Assembly (NCBI GenBank): GCA_945885515.1
Contig: CAMCZA010000004.1
Coordinates: 1-41,617 of the forward strand
From: Ferrithrix thermotolerans DSM 19514
GTDB lineage: Bacteria > Actinomycetota > Acidimicrobiia > Acidimicrobiales > Ilumatobacteraceae
Direction of reading: 5' to 3'
Length of the DNA: 41,617 bases
Positions within the stretch are counted from its first letter, which is position 1. Each line of letters begins with the position of its first letter. The notes below the pieces were generated by a model. It worked only from the letters and a program-made list of their open reading frames with translations. It was not told where the DNA came from and searched no databases. Positions 38,877-41,617 of this stretch are shown piece by piece. A program made the translations under genes and the position numbers.

Positions 38877-39644
38877 ATGAACATTCTTGTCTGCGTTAAG
38901 CGCGTGCCGGCACCGGGGGCGCGGATCAACATCACCGCCGACGGACAACAAGTCGATACTGCTTTTTTGGGTTTCACTGTTAGCCCACACGAAGAGTGCG
39001 CCGTCGAGCAGGCAGTACAACTGATCGAGAAACATGGTGGCGACGTCACCGTACTTACACTTGGCCCAGCCGAAGCCGAAGAACAACTTCGCACTGCAGT
39101 CAGCACGGGGGCCACAAAAGCAGTTCTCGTGCCGATAGATACGACTGATTGGGATCCACAAAAGACTGCTCAGGCGCTGGCCAAAGTAATTGCCGAACTT
39201 GAGACAGCAAACGGAAAATATGATTTAATACTTTTCGGAAATGAGTCTGCCGACTCATGTGGCTATCAAGTCGGTATTCGAGTTGCATTAAAACTCAGTC
39301 GCCCAATTGTCAATGGCGCCAAAGGGCTCGAAGTTGACAATGGTGTCGCAACGGTGAGACGCGAGAGTGATGCTGGAGTAGAGGTCTACAAGTTGACAAC
39401 CCCTGCTTGTGTTGGCGTAAAGGAAGGCATCAACTTGCCGCGGTACCCAACGATGAAGGGTCGTCTTGCATCCAAAAAAGTTGCGATGACACAAAGTGAG
39501 GCGATTGGTGATGTCGGCGGTTTGAAACTGATCACATTGCGTCGCCCTCCCGAGCGTGCAAGTAATACCAAAATTCTTGGCAATGGCCCCGAAGCGGCGT
39601 CTGCAGTTGTAGATCTGCTTGAAGAACTGGGTGTTTTTAAATGA
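38877..39644 (+). CDS. etfB: Electron transfer flavoprotein beta subunit
   Basis: MNILVCVKRVPAPGARINIT...VSPHEECAVEQAVQL; ETF-beta signature near LGVKEGINLPRYPTMKGRLASKK. Confidence 0.95.
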   Translation: MNILVCVKRVPAPGARINITADGQQVDTAFLGFTVSPHEECAVEQAVQLIEKHGGDVTVLTLGPAEAEEQLRTAVSTGATKAVLVPIDTTDWDPQKTAQALAKVIAELETANGKYDLILFGNESADSCGYQVGIRVALKLSRPIVNGAKGLEVDNGVATVRRESDAGVEVYKLTTPACVGVKEGINLPRYPTMKGRLASKKVAMTQSEAIGDVGGLKLITLRRPPERASNTKILGNGPEAASAVVDLLEELGVFK

Positions 39645-40621
39645 CAGTTCTTGCAGTTGTCGAACACGACCGTGGCGAAATCACAACCGCGTCACTGGGT
39701 GTACTAACTGCGGCGCGAAATCTTGCCAAACAAATGAATACAAAGTTCGAAGCGCTAACCATCGGCACAAATGCCGACGCGCTCAGCACAACGATTTCTA
39801 AATTTGGTGCAGCAACCGTTCATCAAGCACACAACTCTGCGCTAGTTGATTTTGGTCCTGAAGCGTGGGGAGAATCAATCGCTCAAGTCGTGCGCAAAGT
39901 CTCACCGCAAGTTGTGATTAGTACGGGGACTGAACGCGGCCACGAAATAATTGCACAGGCTGCGGCAAGACTCGACCTGCCCGCTGCGATGAATTGTCTC
40001 GAGTTTGATAAAGATTTCACTGGAGCTGAAGCATTAAAAGTTGTTCGTGCACGGTGGGGTGGCTCGTTGTTAGAAGAGTCGGTACTTGATGCACCGATAA
40101 AACTCGTCACGCTTGCAAATCATATTGTTGAGCCAAGCGAAGAACCCGCTGCGTCGACAGTTTCGGTTATCGAAGTCGAACTTGACGAATCGGTCACTCA
40201 GTCTTTCGTACAAGACCGAGTTGAGCGTGTTGCTGGTGTCACTCTTGCAACTTCACCAGTTGTGGTTAGCGGTGGACGTGGTGTTGGCTCAGCCGAGGCA
40301 TTTGCCCCGCTTGAAGAACTAGCTGGTCTATTAAACGGTGTAGTTGGATGCTCCCGTGCGGTCACAAATAACGGTTGGCGCAATCACACCGACCAGGTCG
40401 GCCAAACTGGCACAAGAATCGCCCCAGATATTTATATCGCTTGTGGCATTTCAGGTGCGATTCAACACTGGGTAGGCGCGATGGCTTCAAAAAATATCCT
40501 GGCGATCAACACCGATGCACAAGCGAACATTGTCACCAAGGCCGGATACGCCGTGATTGGCGATCTTCATGCTGTTGTGCCAGCAATCTCGGCGGAGATT
40601 CGCAAACGCCAATCTAAATAG
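39641..40621 (+). CDS. etfA: Electron transfer flavoprotein alpha subunit
   Basis: VVSGGRGVGSAEAFAPLEELAGLLNGVVGCSRAVTNNGWRNHTDQVGQTGTRIAPDIYIACGISGAIQHWVGAMASKNILAIN; ATGA overlap with etfB. Confidence 0.96.
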   Translation: MTVLAVVEHDRGEITTASLGVLTAARNLAKQMNTKFEALTIGTNADALSTTISKFGAATVHQAHNSALVDFGPEAWGESIAQVVRKVSPQVVISTGTERGHEIIAQAAARLDLPAAMNCLEFDKDFTGAEALKVVRARWGGSLLEESVLDAPIKLVTLANHIVEPSEEPAASTVSVIEVELDESVTQSFVQDRVERVAGVTLATSPVVVSGGRGVGSAEAFAPLEELAGLLNGVVGCSRAVTNNGWRNHTDQVGQTGTRIAPDIYIACGISGAIQHWVGAMASKNILAINTDAQANIVTKAGYAVIGDLHAVVPAISAEIRKRQSK

Positions 40622-40691
40622 TTAATAGGAAATCAATAAAACAGGCGCAAAATACTCTTTAAATGCCCTTAGAAAACTAGAGTTTGATCTC

Positions 40692-41617
40692 GTGACTACA
40701 GAGAATCTTGAGCCAAATCGCCGTCGCGGCCGAGCCCGAACTGCAACTTCAGAAGTCAAACTGCCGGAGCAAAAACCATTTAAACAACCACGCATGCGTT
40801 ATGCACCGACAAAAGTGCTCAGCGATGATGAACTTGAATCAATACATCACGCAAGTTTGCGAATTCTCTCGGAATATGGAATGGATTTTTTAGATCCCGA
40901 TGCACGCAACTTGTTAAAAAAGGCTGGCGCCAAAATTGAAGATCAGCGGGTCCGATTTGACCCCGAAATGGTACTTGAGACCATCAAAACTTGCCCGAGC
41001 GAATTTAAGCTTCACGCTCGCAACCCAGCGCACACATTAAATATTGGCGGCGATTGGATGTCGTTTGGCTCGGTTGCCAGCACACCAAACTTCATCGGTC
41101 TTGATGGCATTCGCCACCCTGGAACTCGCCAAGATTTTCAAGAATTGCTTAAATTAACGCAAGTTTTCAATATCATCCACTTCATTAGTGGCTACCCAGT
41201 TGAGCCGATTGATCTGCACGCTTCAATTCGACACATTGAAACCACTTACGACATGTTGACTCTCACGGATAAAGCAATTCACTGTTACAGCCTTGGGCGC
41301 CAGCGCAATCAAGACGTTCTTGAAATGTCGCGAATTGCGCGGCAAATTGATAACGACACGCTCGACCGCGAGCCGTCAGTGTTTAGCATCATTAACTCTT
41401 CATCTCCACTGCGTCTTGACACACCGATGTTGCAAGGCATCATGGAGTTCTCATCGCGCAATCAGATTATTATCATCACTCCGTTTACATTGGCTGGCGC
41501 AATGGCACCGATTACTTTGGCTGGGGCACTCGCCCAACAAAATGCCGAAGCGCTGGCTGGCATGACTTTCACTCAAGTGGTTCGACCTGGAGCACCAGTT
41601 GCTTACGGTGGTTTCAC
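40692..41617 (+). CDS. Second trimethylamine methyltransferase (MttB) family protein, truncated by window end
   Basis: GTG-start open frame VTTENLEPNRRRGRARTATSEVKLPEQ...LSDDELESIHHASLRILSEYGMDFLDPDARNLLKKAGAKI...LAGAMAPITLAGALAQQNAEALAGMTFTQVVRPGAPVAYGGF to edge. Confidence 0.88.
   Translation, partial: MTTENLEPNRRRGRARTATSEVKLPEQKPFKQPRMRYAPTKVLSDDELESIHHASLRILSEYGMDFLDPDARNLLKKAGAKIEDQRVRFDPEMVLETIKTCPSEFKLHARNPAHTLNIGGDWMSFGSVASTPNFIGLDGIRHPGTRQDFQELLKLTQVFNIIHFISGYPVEPIDLHASIRHIETTYDMLTLTDKAIHCYSLGRQRNQDVLEMSRIARQIDNDTLDREPSVFSIINSSSPLRLDTPMLQGIMEFSSRNQIIIITPFTLAGAMAPITLAGALAQQNAEALAGMTFTQVVRPGAPVAYGGF

Noticed and set aside
40674-40685. AAACT-AG-AGTTT inverted repeat before the second MttB gene
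   Set aside because: Very short AT-rich dyad, easily expected by chance; not enough to call an operator.
1-41617. CRISPR arrays, transposases, integrases or phage genes
   Set aside because: No regularly spaced repeats and no recognisable mobile-element ORFs were seen.

Overview
The window reads as a low/medium-GC bacterial chromosome segment, probably a marine or freshwater actinobacterium (lineage is inference). Most of it is a one-carbon / quaternary-amine catabolic island. Left flank (1-9.8 kb): GNAT-like protein (partial), upp, pfkA, a 2-oxoglutarate/Fe(II) oxygenase, a putative glycosyltransferase, tRNA-Gly(TCC), an arylformamidase-like hydrolase, a large membrane protein, an EamA transporter and a PfkB sugar kinase. 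From about 23.7 kb down to 9.8 kb (minus strand) there is a compact, partly overlapping gene train: fhs, folD, GMC/choline dehydrogenase, corrinoid protein, DUF1638, 'virulence factor' family protein, methyl-THF:corrinoid methyltransferase, RamA-like [2Fe-2S] corrinoid activator, MttB-family methyltransferase without pyrrolysine, MetF-like protein, FAD amine oxidase and betaine-homocysteine methyltransferase-like protein. Divergent from it lies a formate dehydrogenase catalytic gene interrupted by an in-frame TGA at the conserved Sec/Cys site (NNIDSCNRT-U-HAPSVVGL), with a SECIS-like hairpin just downstream. This catalytic protein lacks its N-terminal iron-sulfur region. That region (2Fe-2S, 4Fe-4S ferredoxin and Mo-bisMGD [4Fe-4S] domain) is a separate ORF about 4-5 kb away, after an NuoEF-type FdhB. 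The two strongest signals are therefore a predicted selenocysteine formate dehydrogenase and its split/permuted alpha subunit, joined to a complete corrinoid/THF route from N-methyl groups to CO2. The right end carries a sulfatase cassette, a GntR regulator, a dimethylglycine/sarcosine dehydrogenase-GcvT fusion, etfBA and a second MttB homolog (truncated by the window end). All identities come from reading motifs; no searches were run.
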